Positions 34,818 through 44,045 of a stretch of DNA of 64,000 bases are shown here, piece after piece; within the stretch, counting starts at the first letter, position 1; each line of letters begins with the position of its first letter. The notes under the pieces are model-generated. The model was not told the origin of the DNA, did not search any database, and was given only the letters and a program-made list of their open reading frames with translations. The DNA comes from Pseudomonas sp. Bout1. Its GTDB lineage: Bacteria > Pseudomonadota > Gammaproteobacteria > Pseudomonadales > Pseudomonadaceae. The DNA lies in assembly GCF_034314165.1 (NCBI RefSeq), contig NZ_JAVIWK010000001.1:3239001-3303000 (forward strand), written 5' to 3'. A program made the position numbers and the translations under genes.

Positions 34818-36352
34818 TGGCAGCGTTGCACTTGCAGCACCTGCGCAAACGTTTCGGCGCCACCCTGGCCCTGGATGATGCGAGCCTGAAAGTCGAGCGC
34901 GGCACCATTCACGGCCTGGTGGGCGAGAACGGTGCCGGCAAGTCGACCTTGATCAAGGTCCTGGCGGGGATCCACAAGGCAGACTCGGGGCAGGTGAGCA
35001 TCGACGGTCGGCCATATGCGGCATTGTCGCCGCGCCAGGTGGACACGCTTGGCGTGCAGTTCATTCATCAGGAGCGGCTGTTGCCAGCAAGTTTTACCGT
35101 CGGCGAGGCGCTGTTTTTTGGGCACGAGTTACGCCGTGGGCCGTTTGTCGACCGGCGTCGGCAACAGCGCGAAGCCGAGCGCTTGTTGGCAGAATATTTT
35201 GAATTGCAACTACCGGCCGGGGCGCTGGTAGGCGAGTTGAACAGCGCCGAGCGCCAGGTGCTGCAAATCACCCGGGCGTTGATTCGCAAGCCGAAAATCC
35301 TGGTGTTCGACGAACCCAGCGTGGCGCTGGTCAAGCGTGAGGTCGACCAGCTGCTGCGCATCGTCAAGCGCCTGCGGGACCAGGGTTTGTCGATCCTGTA
35401 CATCTCCCATTACCTGCAGGAAATCGACAGCCTGTGCGATGAAGTCACGGTGCTGCGCAATGGCCGCGATGTGGCGGTGGTGGAGCCTCGGCATACCTCC
35501 AGCGCGCAGATTGCGCGGTTGATGGTCAACCGCGAGGTGCAGGAAATGTACCCCAAGGCGCGGGTCGAACCGGGCGCGCCATTGCTGCAAGTGCGCTCGC
35601 TGAACCTGGCGCGGCGCTACCGGCAGATCGATCTGGAGTTGCGCCGGGGCGAAATCGTCGGGCTGACCGGGCTGGTCGGGTCGGGGGCCAAGGACTTGCT
35701 CAAGGCCCTGTTTGGGGTGGTGCGTCCCGACAGCGGCAGCATTCATCTGGAAGGACGCTTGTTGCGCTTGCGTTCGCCCGGTGACGCCATCGCCCAAGGG
35801 ATCGCGCTGGTGCCGGAAGAGCGTCGCAGCCAAGGGATTTCGCCACTGCTCACGGTGCTGGAGAACCTCACCCTGGCCGGACTTGAGCGGTTCAGCCGCT
35901 GGGGTTTGTTGAGCAAGCGCCGGGAGCATTCCGAAAGCCTGCGCCTGATCGAAGAACTGGCAATCAAGACCCCGGGCCCGCAGGCCGCCGTCAGCCAACT
36001 CAGCGGAGGCAATCAGCAGAAGGTCGCCTTGGGTAAATGGCTAAGTCGGCGCTCGGCGGTGTACCTGCTGGACGAGCCGTGCGTGGGCGTGGATGTCGGT
36101 GCCAAAGTCGAGATTTACCGCCTGGTCGGGCGCCTGGTGGAAGAGGGCGCTGCGGTGCTGGTGCTGTCTTCTGACCTGCCGGAACTGCTGGGGATTTGCG
36201 ACCGCATCCTGGTGATGCATCGCGGCCAAATCGCCGGTGAATTCCAGGCCGGTGAGACGGACAGTGATCAACTGTTGGCGTGTGCCACCGGCGCGGTGCA
36301 ACCTGTTTTATCTGCACCCGTAAGCCGGGAGGTGGCACATGCACCTGCTTGA
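34817..36352 (+). CDS. Sugar ABC transporter ATPase (two-domain)
   Basis: The product is 511 aa, starting at the ATG at 34,817 and sharing one base with the preceding stop. Domain 1 has Walker A GENGAGKST and Walker B VFDEPSVAL, with a weak signature (LNSAERQVLQ). Domain 2 has a degenerate P-loop (GLVGSGAKDL), LSGGNQQKVALG and LLDEPCVGVDVG. This pattern is standard for RbsA/XylG proteins. It overlaps the first permease by 14 bp. Confidence 0.9.
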   Translation: MAALHLQHLRKRFGATLALDDASLKVERGTIHGLVGENGAGKSTLIKVLAGIHKADSGQVSIDGRPYAALSPRQVDTLGVQFIHQERLLPASFTVGEALFFGHELRRGPFVDRRRQQREAERLLAEYFELQLPAGALVGELNSAERQVLQITRALIRKPKILVFDEPSVALVKREVDQLLRIVKRLRDQGLSILYISHYLQEIDSLCDEVTVLRNGRDVAVVEPRHTSSAQIARLMVNREVQEMYPKARVEPGAPLLQVRSLNLARRYRQIDLELRRGEIVGLTGLVGSGAKDLLKALFGVVRPDSGSIHLEGRLLRLRSPGDAIAQGIALVPEERRSQGISPLLTVLENLTLAGLERFSRWGLLSKRREHSESLRLIEELAIKTPGPQAAVSQLSGGNQQKVALGKWLSRRSAVYLLDEPCVGVDVGAKVEIYRLVGRLVEEGAAVLVLSSDLPELLGICDRILVMHRGQIAGEFQAGETDSDQLLACATGAVQPVLSAPVSREVAHAPA

Positions 36353-37331
36353 AAGCGCTGCCCCAGGCTTGTCCCAACGGGTATGGGTGCTGTTGCTGCG
36401 ACGGGGTTCGGTCGGGGTGTTCCTGGCGATCCTGCTGGGGTTCGCCATTGCCGCGCCGAACTTCCTGTCGGTGGGCAATATTGCCAATGTGTTCAGCCAG
36501 TCAGCGATCCTCGGCGTGCTTGCCTTCGGCCTGACCTGCGTGATTATCGGCGGCGGCTCCAACGTGGTGGCCGGCGGGCTCGACCTGTCGCTGGCGGCGA
36601 ATCTGGGGTTGTGCGCGGCGGTGTTCAGCCGACTCAACAACGCCGGTCTGGACCTTTGGGCAAGCCTGCTGCTGACTTTGGGCTGTGGCCTGGCGGTGGG
36701 CCTGCTCAATGGCCTGGCCGTGGTGGTGCTGCGTTTGCCACCGTTGCTCGCCACTCTGGCAAGCATGAATGTGCTGGCCGGGTTGGAGTTGGTCCTGACC
36801 GAAAATACCGTGGTTTCTACGGATTCACCGTTGCTCGACCTGCTCAGTGGCGCAACCTGGCTGGCAGTGCCGGCCCTCGCCTGGGTGTTGCTGGTGACGG
36901 CATTCGTGCTGACCCTGCTGATCCAGCACACCGCCTACGGCCTGCGCCTGCATGCCGTCGGCGAGTACCCGCACGCCGCCGAGGCCGCAGGGGTTCGGGT
37001 ACCGGCCTATGTGCTTTCCAGCTATTTGCTGTCGGGGCTGTGTGCGGCGGTGGCGGCGTTGTGTTCGGCGGCGTTTTTCAGCGGCAGCACCACCGGCTCC
37101 GGCGACATGTTGCTGTCGGTGGTCGCGATTGCGTTTCTCGGGGTGGTGTTTTCCCGGCGGCTGGTAGCGAGCATCCCCGGCACCTTGCTGGCGACCTTGT
37201 TGATCGGTTTTTTGATCAACGGGTTTCAGTTGCTCAACCTGTCGAGCTTCTGGGTCAACGGGGTGCAGGGCGTGCTGATTCTGTTGGTGGTCGCGGCTTC
37301 CAGCGCATTGAACCGGGGAGAGCATTCATGA
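36339..37331 (+). CDS. Sugar ABC transporter permease 1
   Basis: The product is 330 aa, RbsC-like integral membrane protein (BPD_transp_2), with IGGGSNVVAGGLDLSLAANLG and SVVAIAFLGVVFSRRLVASI. It overlaps the ATPase gene by 14 bp and the second permease by 4 bp, indicating translational coupling. The two permeases probably form a heterodimeric channel. Confidence 0.88.
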   Translation: MHLLESAAPGLSQRVWVLLLRRGSVGVFLAILLGFAIAAPNFLSVGNIANVFSQSAILGVLAFGLTCVIIGGGSNVVAGGLDLSLAANLGLCAAVFSRLNNAGLDLWASLLLTLGCGLAVGLLNGLAVVVLRLPPLLATLASMNVLAGLELVLTENTVVSTDSPLLDLLSGATWLAVPALAWVLLVTAFVLTLLIQHTAYGLRLHAVGEYPHAAEAAGVRVPAYVLSSYLLSGLCAAVAALCSAAFFSGSTTGSGDMLLSVVAIAFLGVVFSRRLVASIPGTLLATLLIGFLINGFQLLNLSSFWVNGVQGVLILLVVAASSALNRGEHS

Positions 37332-38305
37332 GTCGGGTATCCACGCTGCAAGCACACGGTGGCGGTTGGCGGTCACTGTTGCCCCTGACGTTGCCGCTGG
37401 TGTTCGTGGCCATTGTGCTGGTGTTTGCCTGGCAGGCGCCGGGGTTTCTCAGTGGCGGCAACCTGAAAAGCCTGGTGCTGAATAACTTTGTGCTGCTGGC
37501 GATTGTCGCCATCGGCATGACTTACGCCGTGGCGGCTGGCGGCATCGATTTGTCGGTGGGTACGGCGCTGGATTTCGCCAGTTTCAGCTTTGTGGTGCTG
37601 CTGAATGCCGGGCACGGGTTGGGTGTGGCGGTCGCGGGCGCGTTGGCCGCCGGGCTGCTGGTAGGGCTGTTCAATGCCGGGTTGATCGCGGGCCTGCGGA
37701 TCAGCCCGTTCCTGGCAACCCTGGGCACCTTGTTTATCGGCACCAGTGCCCAGCAGTTGCTCTCCGATGGCGGCCAGCCGATCTACATTGCGCAAGGGTT
37801 CAAGCCGGAACTGGCGAACTTCAGTCCATTGGGCGTGCCATTGCCGTTAATGATCGTACTGGTGTTGGCGGTGGTGTATGGCCTGCTACTGGCCCGTGGG
37901 CGCCTGGGGCGTGAACTGTTGGCTCACGGCACCCAGCCGCTGCTGGCGTATTACTCGGGGTTGTCGGCGCGGCGCATCGTCACCACCACGGTGCTGGCGG
38001 CGGCGCTGGCGTGTGGGGTGGCGGGGATTCTGCTCAGTTCGACGGTGAGCGCCTATGTGCCGCTGTCGGGCAATGCATTCCTGCTGAATGCGATTGGCGC
38101 GGTGTTTATCGGAACCACCCTGAATCGCCAGGGCCGGGCGAATATTCCGGGCACGCTATTGGGCGTGCTGTTTATCAATGTCATCGCCAATGGCTTGCTA
38201 TTGATCGGCTGGAATTTCTACTGGCAGCAAGTGGCCACTGGCGTGCTGATTTTTGTCGTGTTGGCTTTCAGCTTTATCAGCCGCAGGATTGCCCAAAACA
38301 CCTGA
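37328..38305 (+). CDS. Sugar ABC transporter permease 2
   Basis: The product is 325 aa, RbsC-like (AVAAGGIDLSVGTALDFAS, LLNAIGAVFIGTTLNRQGRANIP shortened family motifs). It starts with ATGA overlap after permease 1. The presence of two different permeases, as in Lsr- or Rha-type importers, contrasts with the single permease in the 12.1-kb locus. Last gene of the operon. Confidence 0.88.
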   Translation: MSRVSTLQAHGGGWRSLLPLTLPLVFVAIVLVFAWQAPGFLSGGNLKSLVLNNFVLLAIVAIGMTYAVAAGGIDLSVGTALDFASFSFVVLLNAGHGLGVAVAGALAAGLLVGLFNAGLIAGLRISPFLATLGTLFIGTSAQQLLSDGGQPIYIAQGFKPELANFSPLGVPLPLMIVLVLAVVYGLLLARGRLGRELLAHGTQPLLAYYSGLSARRIVTTTVLAAALACGVAGILLSSTVSAYVPLSGNAFLLNAIGAVFIGTTLNRQGRANIPGTLLGVLFINVIANGLLLIGWNFYWQQVATGVLIFVVLAFSFISRRIAQNT

Positions 38306-38323
38306 GGCGCAGCGCCCCAGGTG
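38299..38323 (-). terminator. Rho-independent terminator between convergent operons
   Basis: CACCTGAGGCGC pairs with GCGCCCCAGGTG (one mismatch). On the minus strand the stem is followed by TTTT, so it best serves the DUF1989 operon. It also overlaps the stop of the plus-strand permease. Confidence 0.65.
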
Positions 38324-38335
38324 TCGACCTGGCGG

Positions 38336-39187
38336 TTACTTTTCCCAGTCGGCCTTGGGAATCAACAGCCCGTGGTTGCCGTTGTAGGCGGCGCGCTCGG
38401 GCTGTTTCCAGCCCTCCAGCAGCGCGTCGTCGAGACGGTAGATCTCAACCCCCAGCGGCCGGCAGACCTTCAGCGGGTCTTCGGCATCCGGGCCCCACAT
38501 TGGTAGCGACAGGTCGCCGCCGGGGCAGGTGGAGAGGGCGCACAGCAGGTCGATTTCGGCAAAGAACTCCAGGTAGTCGCCCTGTTTGGCCGGGCAGGCT
38601 TTCATGAAGTACATGTCGTCGTGGTTCAGGCCGGTGCACTGGAAGATATTCAGCACGTCGTGCACGTCGAACTCGGTCAAGCCATGGGGCAACACGGCAC
38701 GGGTCAGGTTGGAGTGGCAGTGGTGGTGGAAGTCTTCGCCGGTGAGCATCTTGTTCACGTAGGGGTCGCAGCGCGTGCCGAGCAAGTCGTGCAGGCGCCC
38801 GCCATGTTCATCGATGCCGTAGTCGGCCAGGCTGTCGTCGGTGATGGTGACCATCGGCCGCAAAAACGGCAGGTTCGACCATAGGCGATCGTAGGTCGTG
38901 ACGTGGGCGCCTTGCAGTTGGCGGGTACGTGCCGCCCACATGCGTTCGCGGGGGTCGTTGGCACTCCACACGTTGAAGTCGCCGACCTGCGGGCCCACCG
39001 GGGTGGTCACGCGGAACACATGGCCTGCCGGCACTTTCCAGGCGCGGCCGGTGCGGATCGGCACTTCGAATTGCTCGATCAGGGTGCGGCCATCCCGGGA
39101 CTCGCGCACACGGTCATAGAAGGCTTTGTCGACCTGCAAGGCAGCGCCTTTGCTGACTTGGTAGGCTGCTGGATAGTCCTTGTACAT
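38336..39187 (-). CDS. DUF1989 (urea carboxylase-associated family) protein
   Basis: The product is 283 aa. It matches the DUF1989 family by VPAGHVFRVTTPVGPQVGDF, DLLGTRCDPY, HHHCHSNL, DVLNIFQCTGL and KQGDYLEFFAEIDLLCALSTC. Cysteines are at 140, 157, 184, 198, 216 and 221. In other bacteria, paired DUF1989 proteins linked to urea/guanidine carboxylase form a carboxyguanidine deiminase. Here a single copy stands without a carboxylase, in an operon with an amino-acid-type ABC importer and a GntR regulator. It may act on a small amidino or amino-acid-like substrate. That is inference. Confidence 0.82.
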   Translation of the reverse strand: MYKDYPAAYQVSKGAALQVDKAFYDRVRESRDGRTLIEQFEVPIRTGRAWKVPAGHVFRVTTPVGPQVGDFNVWSANDPRERMWAARTRQLQGAHVTTYDRLWSNLPFLRPMVTITDDSLADYGIDEHGGRLHDLLGTRCDPYVNKMLTGEDFHHHCHSNLTRAVLPHGLTEFDVHDVLNIFQCTGLNHDDMYFMKACPAKQGDYLEFFAEIDLLCALSTCPGGDLSLPMWGPDAEDPLKVCRPLGVEIYRLDDALLEGWKQPERAAYNGNHGLLIPKADWEK

Positions 39188-39201
39188 GGTAGGTCCTCGT
39201 T

Positions 39202-39867
39202 TCAGGGTTTTGGGATGCTGCTCAGGATGTCCAGCAGCAGCGATTCGGAGTCGTTGAGGTAGCTGGCCAGGGCTTCGCCGGCGGCCTCTTTATGGCCGTC
39301 AACCAGCAGGTCGTGGATCTGCCGGTCGCGCTCCAACCAGGGTTTCTGGAAGGTTTCCTCGCTGGGAGCATTGGAAAACACCAGGCGCATCTGGGCCGCA
39401 ATATGGGTAAAAAACTCGTCCAGCAACGGGCTGCGCATCAGCCCGACGATGTGTTGGTGAAAGCGCAGGCTGTGGGTGCCGAAGGCCTGCCAGTTCTCGC
39501 GGTCCTGGGCCAGTTGCGCGGCCTCGATGGCGTCGAGCATCAGGTCGGACTGGTACTCGCGCAGCGGCTTGCTGGCCGCAATCGCCTGCAGCTCCAAGGT
39601 GCGCCGCACCTTGAAGATGTCGCGTACCTCATCCACCCCCAGGCGACGCACGATCACGCCTTTATTGCGCACGTAACTGGTCAGGCCCTCGCGGCCCAGG
39701 TGGTGCAAGGCTTCGCGCACGGTATTGCGCGAGGCGTTGTAGGCGTTGACCAGTTCGCTCTCCACCAGCGGCATGCCGGGCAGCAGGCGGCCGCCGATGA
39801 TGTCTTCGCGCAGTTCAATGGCAACCTGGTCGGCCAGCGACAGGCTGGGTTCCTTGGCTTGACTCAC
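39202..39867 (-). CDS. GntR-family (FCD) transcriptional regulator
   Basis: The product is 221 aa if started at the GTG at 39,867, which has AGGAG 7 nt upstream. A GTG at 39,888 overlapping the transporter stop is the alternative. The winged helix (VESELVNAYNASRNTVREALHHL) is followed by the all-helical FCD ligand-binding domain. It is encoded within the operon and likely controls it in response to the transported metabolite. Confidence 0.85.
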   Translation of the reverse strand: MSQAKEPSLSLADQVAIELREDIIGGRLLPGMPLVESELVNAYNASRNTVREALHHLGREGLTSYVRNKGVIVRRLGVDEVRDIFKVRRTLELQAIAASKPLREYQSDLMLDAIEAAQLAQDRENWQAFGTHSLRFHQHIVGLMRSPLLDEFFTHIAAQMRLVFSNAPSEETFQKPWLERDRQIHDLLVDGHKEAAGEALASYLNDSESLLLDILSSIPKP

Positions 39868-39884
39868 GTTGGGGCTCCTGGGGC

Positions 39885-41393
39885 TCACGCCAGTTGGACG
39901 TCTTTGAGGAACTTGGTCATGCGTTCGCTGCGTTGCTCGAGCATTTCGCGCGGCGCGGCGTCCTGGATAATCTCGCCGCCTTCCATGAATACCACGCGAT
40001 CGGAGAGCTTGAACGCGAAGTTCATTTCATGGGTGACGATGACCATGGTCATGCCTTCGCGGGCCAGTTCCTCGATCACCGCCAGCACGTCGCCCACCAA
40101 TTCCGGGTCGAGGGCCGAGGTGGGCTCGTCAAACAACATCACCGAAGGCCGCATCGCCAGGGCCCGGGCAATCGCCACCCGTTGCTGCTGGCCGCCGGAC
40201 AACTGGTGCGGGTATTTGCCGGCGTGTTCCAGCATGCCCACCTTGCGCAGCAGGGCCAGGCTCAACAGGCGCAACTCTTCGCCGCCACCATGGGCATGGT
40301 AGACGGGGGCCAGCATCACGTTCTCAAGGGCGGTTTTATGCGGGAACAGGTTGAACCCCTGGAACACCATGCCCACGTGGACAATGCCGCGCATATGCAC
40401 CTTGTGCCCCAGTGCGCCTTGCGGTTCCTGGGTGCCACGCAGGAACGGCTGGCCTTGCAGGGTGATTTCGCCGCGGTCCAGGCTTTCGAGGCCGTTCATG
40501 GTGCGAATCAGCGTGGTCTTGCCCGAGCCCGACGGGCCGATGATCGACACCACCTCGCCCCAGCGCACATTCAGTTCCACACCCTTGAGCACTTCCAGCT
40601 CGCCATACGCCTTGCGCACCGCGCGGGCCTGCAGGGCGAACTCGCCGGGCTCGGCCTGGCCCGGGGCTCGTCCCGTCGCCACCTGGTCAAGTTCGGCAGC
40701 GGCGATTGCCTTGGGTTTGCGGCGGGTCACATCCAGGTGGTTTTCCAGTACGCGCAACAGCCAACTGAACACTGTCACGATGAATACGTAATAGAACGCC
40801 ACGGCCAGCATGGTCTCCATCACCAGGAAGTTCTGGGTATAGAGTTGTTGGCCCACCAGCAGGATTTCCGAGAGCGAAATCACCGACACCAGCGAGGTCA
40901 GCTTGACGATGGTGATGTATTCGTTGGCCAGCGTCGGCAGGGCAACCCGCAGCGCCTGCGGTACCACGATCAACCGCTGCACCCCGCGATAACCCACGCC
41001 CAGCGCCTTGCCGGCTTCGCGCTGGCCCTTGACCACCGCCAGCAAGCCGCCGCGATGAATCTCGGCGATGTAGGCGGCTTCACTCAGCACCAGGGCGATC
41101 AAACCCGCAGAGTACGGGTTGGACAGCACCACGCTGGTCGATGGAAATACTTGCGGCAGGTTGTAGACGAAAATCAGCAGGACCAGCAACGGCAGGCTGC
41201 GGAAAAACCAGATGTAGGCCCCGGCGCAGTCTCGCAGCCAGCGGCGTTCCGACTGCCGGGCCAGGGCCAGGAAAAACCCCAGCGCGATCCCCAGCAGCCA
41301 GGTTTCCAGGCTCAGTTCGACCACGGTGCCGACGGCGCGCCAGAAGTCGCCGTTCCATAACAGGCCCAGGGTGTAGTGCCAATCGAATTGCAT
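39885..41393 (-). CDS. Fused amino-acid ABC permease-ATPase
   Basis: The product is 502 aa from the ATG at 41,393 with GGAG upstream. Residues 1-220 are a polar-amino-acid permease with several TM segments and an EAA loop (EAGKALGVGYRGVQRLIVVP, about 126-145). A linker of about 25 residues joins a HisP/GlnQ-type ATPase at 252-500, with Walker A GPSGSGKTT (286-294), signature LSGGQ (398-402) and Walker B LFDEP (420-424). These are usually two genes. The natural fusion leaves one protein that would pair as a homodimer. The substrate is probably an amino acid or a related amine. Confidence 0.88.
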   Translation of the reverse strand: MQFDWHYTLGLLWNGDFWRAVGTVVELSLETWLLGIALGFFLALARQSERRWLRDCAGAYIWFFRSLPLLVLLIFVYNLPQVFPSTSVVLSNPYSAGLIALVLSEAAYIAEIHRGGLLAVVKGQREAGKALGVGYRGVQRLIVVPQALRVALPTLANEYITIVKLTSLVSVISLSEILLVGQQLYTQNFLVMETMLAVAFYYVFIVTVFSWLLRVLENHLDVTRRKPKAIAAAELDQVATGRAPGQAEPGEFALQARAVRKAYGELEVLKGVELNVRWGEVVSIIGPSGSGKTTLIRTMNGLESLDRGEITLQGQPFLRGTQEPQGALGHKVHMRGIVHVGMVFQGFNLFPHKTALENVMLAPVYHAHGGGEELRLLSLALLRKVGMLEHAGKYPHQLSGGQQQRVAIARALAMRPSVMLFDEPTSALDPELVGDVLAVIEELAREGMTMVIVTHEMNFAFKLSDRVVFMEGGEIIQDAAPREMLEQRSERMTKFLKDVQLA

Positions 41394-41409
41394 AAAGGTG
41401 CTCCGCGTG

Positions 41410-42255
41410 TCAGTTACCCAGTGCCGCACTGATCTCGGCGGCGTTTGGCTCGGCCAGGTTGTAGCGCGCGAGCAGCCTGGCGTAGCTGCCGTCCTGTTTG
41501 ATCTGGCCCAGGGCAGTGGTCAACTCCTGCAGCAGCGCCGGGTTTTCCTTGCGTACGGCCAGGCCGACCACCACCGGGTAGATCAACTCGCTGGAGCTGA
41601 TCACGGTTTTGCCGTGCAGTTTTTCGACGGTGATCTTTGCGACCGCGGCGTCTTCCATCTGCACGTCGACCGCCTGGGCCAGCAGGGCCTGGGCGGCTTC
41701 CGGGGAAGTCGGGAACTCACGGGACTCGATCGCCGGCTTGCCCGCAGGGATGCAGTATTGAGCCGATACGTTGTTCAGCTTTGGCACCCACGATGCGCCC
41801 TTGATCGAGCCGACACGCTTGCCGCACAGGTCTTCCGGGCGTTGGGGCTTGAAGTCACCGGCACTGAGCACCATCAGCGAAGAGCCCGTCTTCAGGTAGC
41901 TGAGAAAATCCACCTGCCTGGCGCGCTCGGGCGTGACATACAGCGCCGAGGCCACCACGTCGAAACGCCGGGCGTTGACGCCCAAAATCAGGTTGGCGAA
42001 ACGGGTGTCGAGAAAACGCGGCGTCAACCCCAGTTGTTTGCCCATCAACTGCATGAACTCCGGGTCGAAACCGGCGGGGGTCTTTTGCTCAAGGTAGGTG
42101 TAGGGCGGGTAGGTGAGGTCAGAGCCGATCGACAGTTCGCCCTGTTTGAGGGTGCCCTTGACCTCGGCAGCCGACAGTAGCGGTGCCACACACGCCAGCG
42201 TTATCGCCAGCCCCAGGGTGCGGATGGTGTACTTGCCCGTCAGACCTTTTTGCAT
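41410..42255 (-). CDS. Amino-acid-type ABC transporter substrate-binding protein
   Basis: The product is 281 aa with a signal peptide ending near SAAEVKG. It is an SBP_bac_3 (type II) binding protein: GSDLTYPPYTYLEQKTPAGF, GVNARRFDVVASALYVTPER, then AGDFKPQRPEDLCGKRVG. It is first in a minus-strand operon with the fused permease-ATPase (16 bp downstream), GntR and DUF1989 genes. It should determine specificity for a small amine or amino acid. Confidence 0.87.
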   Translation of the reverse strand: MQKGLTGKYTIRTLGLAITLACVAPLLSAAEVKGTLKQGELSIGSDLTYPPYTYLEQKTPAGFDPEFMQLMGKQLGLTPRFLDTRFANLILGVNARRFDVVASALYVTPERARQVDFLSYLKTGSSLMVLSAGDFKPQRPEDLCGKRVGSIKGASWVPKLNNVSAQYCIPAGKPAIESREFPTSPEAAQALLAQAVDVQMEDAAVAKITVEKLHGKTVISSSELIYPVVVGLAVRKENPALLQELTTALGQIKQDGSYARLLARYNLAEPNAAEISAALGN

Positions 42256-42527
42256 GTTCGTTGCCTCGGTTGCTGGATGCAGGGGTGGTTTGGATTGTTC
42301 AACAATCGCGTATTAGTGAGTAAGCGTTTTTCGTGCCAATGTCGGATTATTGATATTTTTTGATGGGTTTTACGGATGTGAGGATGTGTTTTTGTAAACG
42401 CGCACACCAAAACAGTGCGAGTCGCTACCGAGTGCCACATTGTGAAGCGCGCAGGCATGGAGTTTTGCGGGGCATAAACCACGTACTTATTGATAAAGTG
42501 CTGCTTCGTTACCGTGAGTGAACAGCA

Positions 42528-43928
42528 ATGACGTCGATGTCCCAACGCCGCTCAACCTTGATTGCCTTGTTGGTCGCCGTCACCTTCTTCATGGAAAACC
42601 TCGACGCTACGGTGATCGCGACCGCATTGCCGGACATCGCGAGCACATTCGGGGTGGGCGCGGTGGACGTGAACATCGGCATGAGCGCCTATATGCTCGC
42701 CGTGGCGGTGTTTATTCCCATCAGTGGCTGGCTGGCCGACCGCTTGGGTTCGCGGTGGGTTTTCGGTTCGGCCATTGTGCTGTTCAGCGTGTCGTCCCTG
42801 ATGTGCGGCTGGAGTGACAGCTTGCAGACCTTCGTCGCCGCGCGGGTGTTGCAGGGCATCAGCGGCGCGATGATGGTGCCGGTGGGGCGCCTGGCGGTGC
42901 TGCGTACCACCGAGAAAAAAGACCTGGTGCGGGCGATTTCATTCATCACCTGGCCCGGCCTGGTGGCGCCGATACTTGGCCCGCCGGTGGGCGGGTTTAT
43001 CGTGACCCATGCGTCCTGGCCGTGGATTTTTTACCTCAATTTGCCGCTGGGGCTGCTGGCCTTGATCGCCACGCTGGTGTTGATTCCCAAACGTGAAGAG
43101 GTTACTTCCCGCACATTTGATTTCAGTGGTTTCCTGCTGGTGGGCCTCGCCAGTGCCGCGCTGTTGTACGGTGTCGAACTGCTCGGGCAGAGTCGTGGCA
43201 GCTTGTTGCAGGGCCTTGTGCTCAGTGGTGCAGGGATGATTCTGGGTGCCTTCGCCTGGCGCCATATGCGCCGGCATGCGCAACCGTTACTGGCGCTGGG
43301 TGTGGTGAGCGTACGCACCTTCAGTGTGTGCCTGTGTGGCGGGTCGATTTTCCGGGTGGCCATCAGTACCTTGCCGTTTTTGCTGCCGTTGATGTTTCAA
43401 CTGGCGTTCGGGCTGTCTGCCTTTGATGCGGGGTTGCTGGTGCTCGCGGTGTTTGCGGGCAACCTGGCGATGAAACCGTTCACCACCTGGGTGATGCAGC
43501 GTTGGGGCTTTCGCCCGGTACTGATGATCAACGGCGTCCTTGGCGTGCTGGCGATTGCGGCGTGTGCGCTGCTGGACGAGCGCATGAGTTGGGCGTTGAT
43601 CCTGTTTATTCTGTTCGTGGGTGGCCTGTCGCGCTCCATGCAGTTCACCTTGTTCAATACGCTGGGGTTTGCCGATATACCCAAGGCGCAGATGAGCGAC
43701 GCTTCGACGTTGTTCAGCATGTTTTTCCAACTGAGCATGGCCATGGGCGTCGCGATTGGCGCGCTGTTGTTACGTTTTGCCATGAATTTTCACGGCAACA
43801 CCGGGCAGGCCGCAACGGCCGACTTCCAGATGACGTTCCTGTTGGTGGCAGTGATTGCGGGCATGGCGCTACTGGATAACCTGCGGTTGCCGCCCCAGGC
43901 CGGTGAGTCGGTTTTGCAACGCAAGTGA
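42528..43928 (+). CDS. MFS transporter, DHA2/EmrB-like
   Basis: The product is 466 aa with about 14 hydrophobic segments. It has the DHA2 drug:H+ antiporter pattern (NLDATVIATALPDIASTFGV, GWLADRLGSRWVFGS, QGISGAMMVPVGRLAVL). The start could also be the ATG three codons later; both have weak sites. It is divergent from the ABC/DUF1989 operon and upstream of benR, but its link to benzoate is only positional. Confidence 0.85.
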   Translation: MTSMSQRRSTLIALLVAVTFFMENLDATVIATALPDIASTFGVGAVDVNIGMSAYMLAVAVFIPISGWLADRLGSRWVFGSAIVLFSVSSLMCGWSDSLQTFVAARVLQGISGAMMVPVGRLAVLRTTEKKDLVRAISFITWPGLVAPILGPPVGGFIVTHASWPWIFYLNLPLGLLALIATLVLIPKREEVTSRTFDFSGFLLVGLASAALLYGVELLGQSRGSLLQGLVLSGAGMILGAFAWRHMRRHAQPLLALGVVSVRTFSVCLCGGSIFRVAISTLPFLLPLMFQLAFGLSAFDAGLLVLAVFAGNLAMKPFTTWVMQRWGFRPVLMINGVLGVLAIAACALLDERMSWALILFILFVGGLSRSMQFTLFNTLGFADIPKAQMSDASTLFSMFFQLSMAMGVAIGALLLRFAMNFHGNTGQAATADFQMTFLLVAVIAGMALLDNLRLPPQAGESVLQRK

Positions 43929-44045
43929 GCCCACGATACCTTCGGGGTATGAAGCAACACCTATTGAATATTGGACGGTTCGAGTTCCCCGCATCAACCT
44001 GCGGTTAAGTACACACGCAGGGCCCATAACAATAAAGGCGCAACC

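Noticed and set aside
39894..41360. A 488-codon plus-strand frame opposite the fused ABC gene
   Set aside because: It is an antisense shadow of a well-supported gene, with no ribosome site and His/Gln-rich composition.
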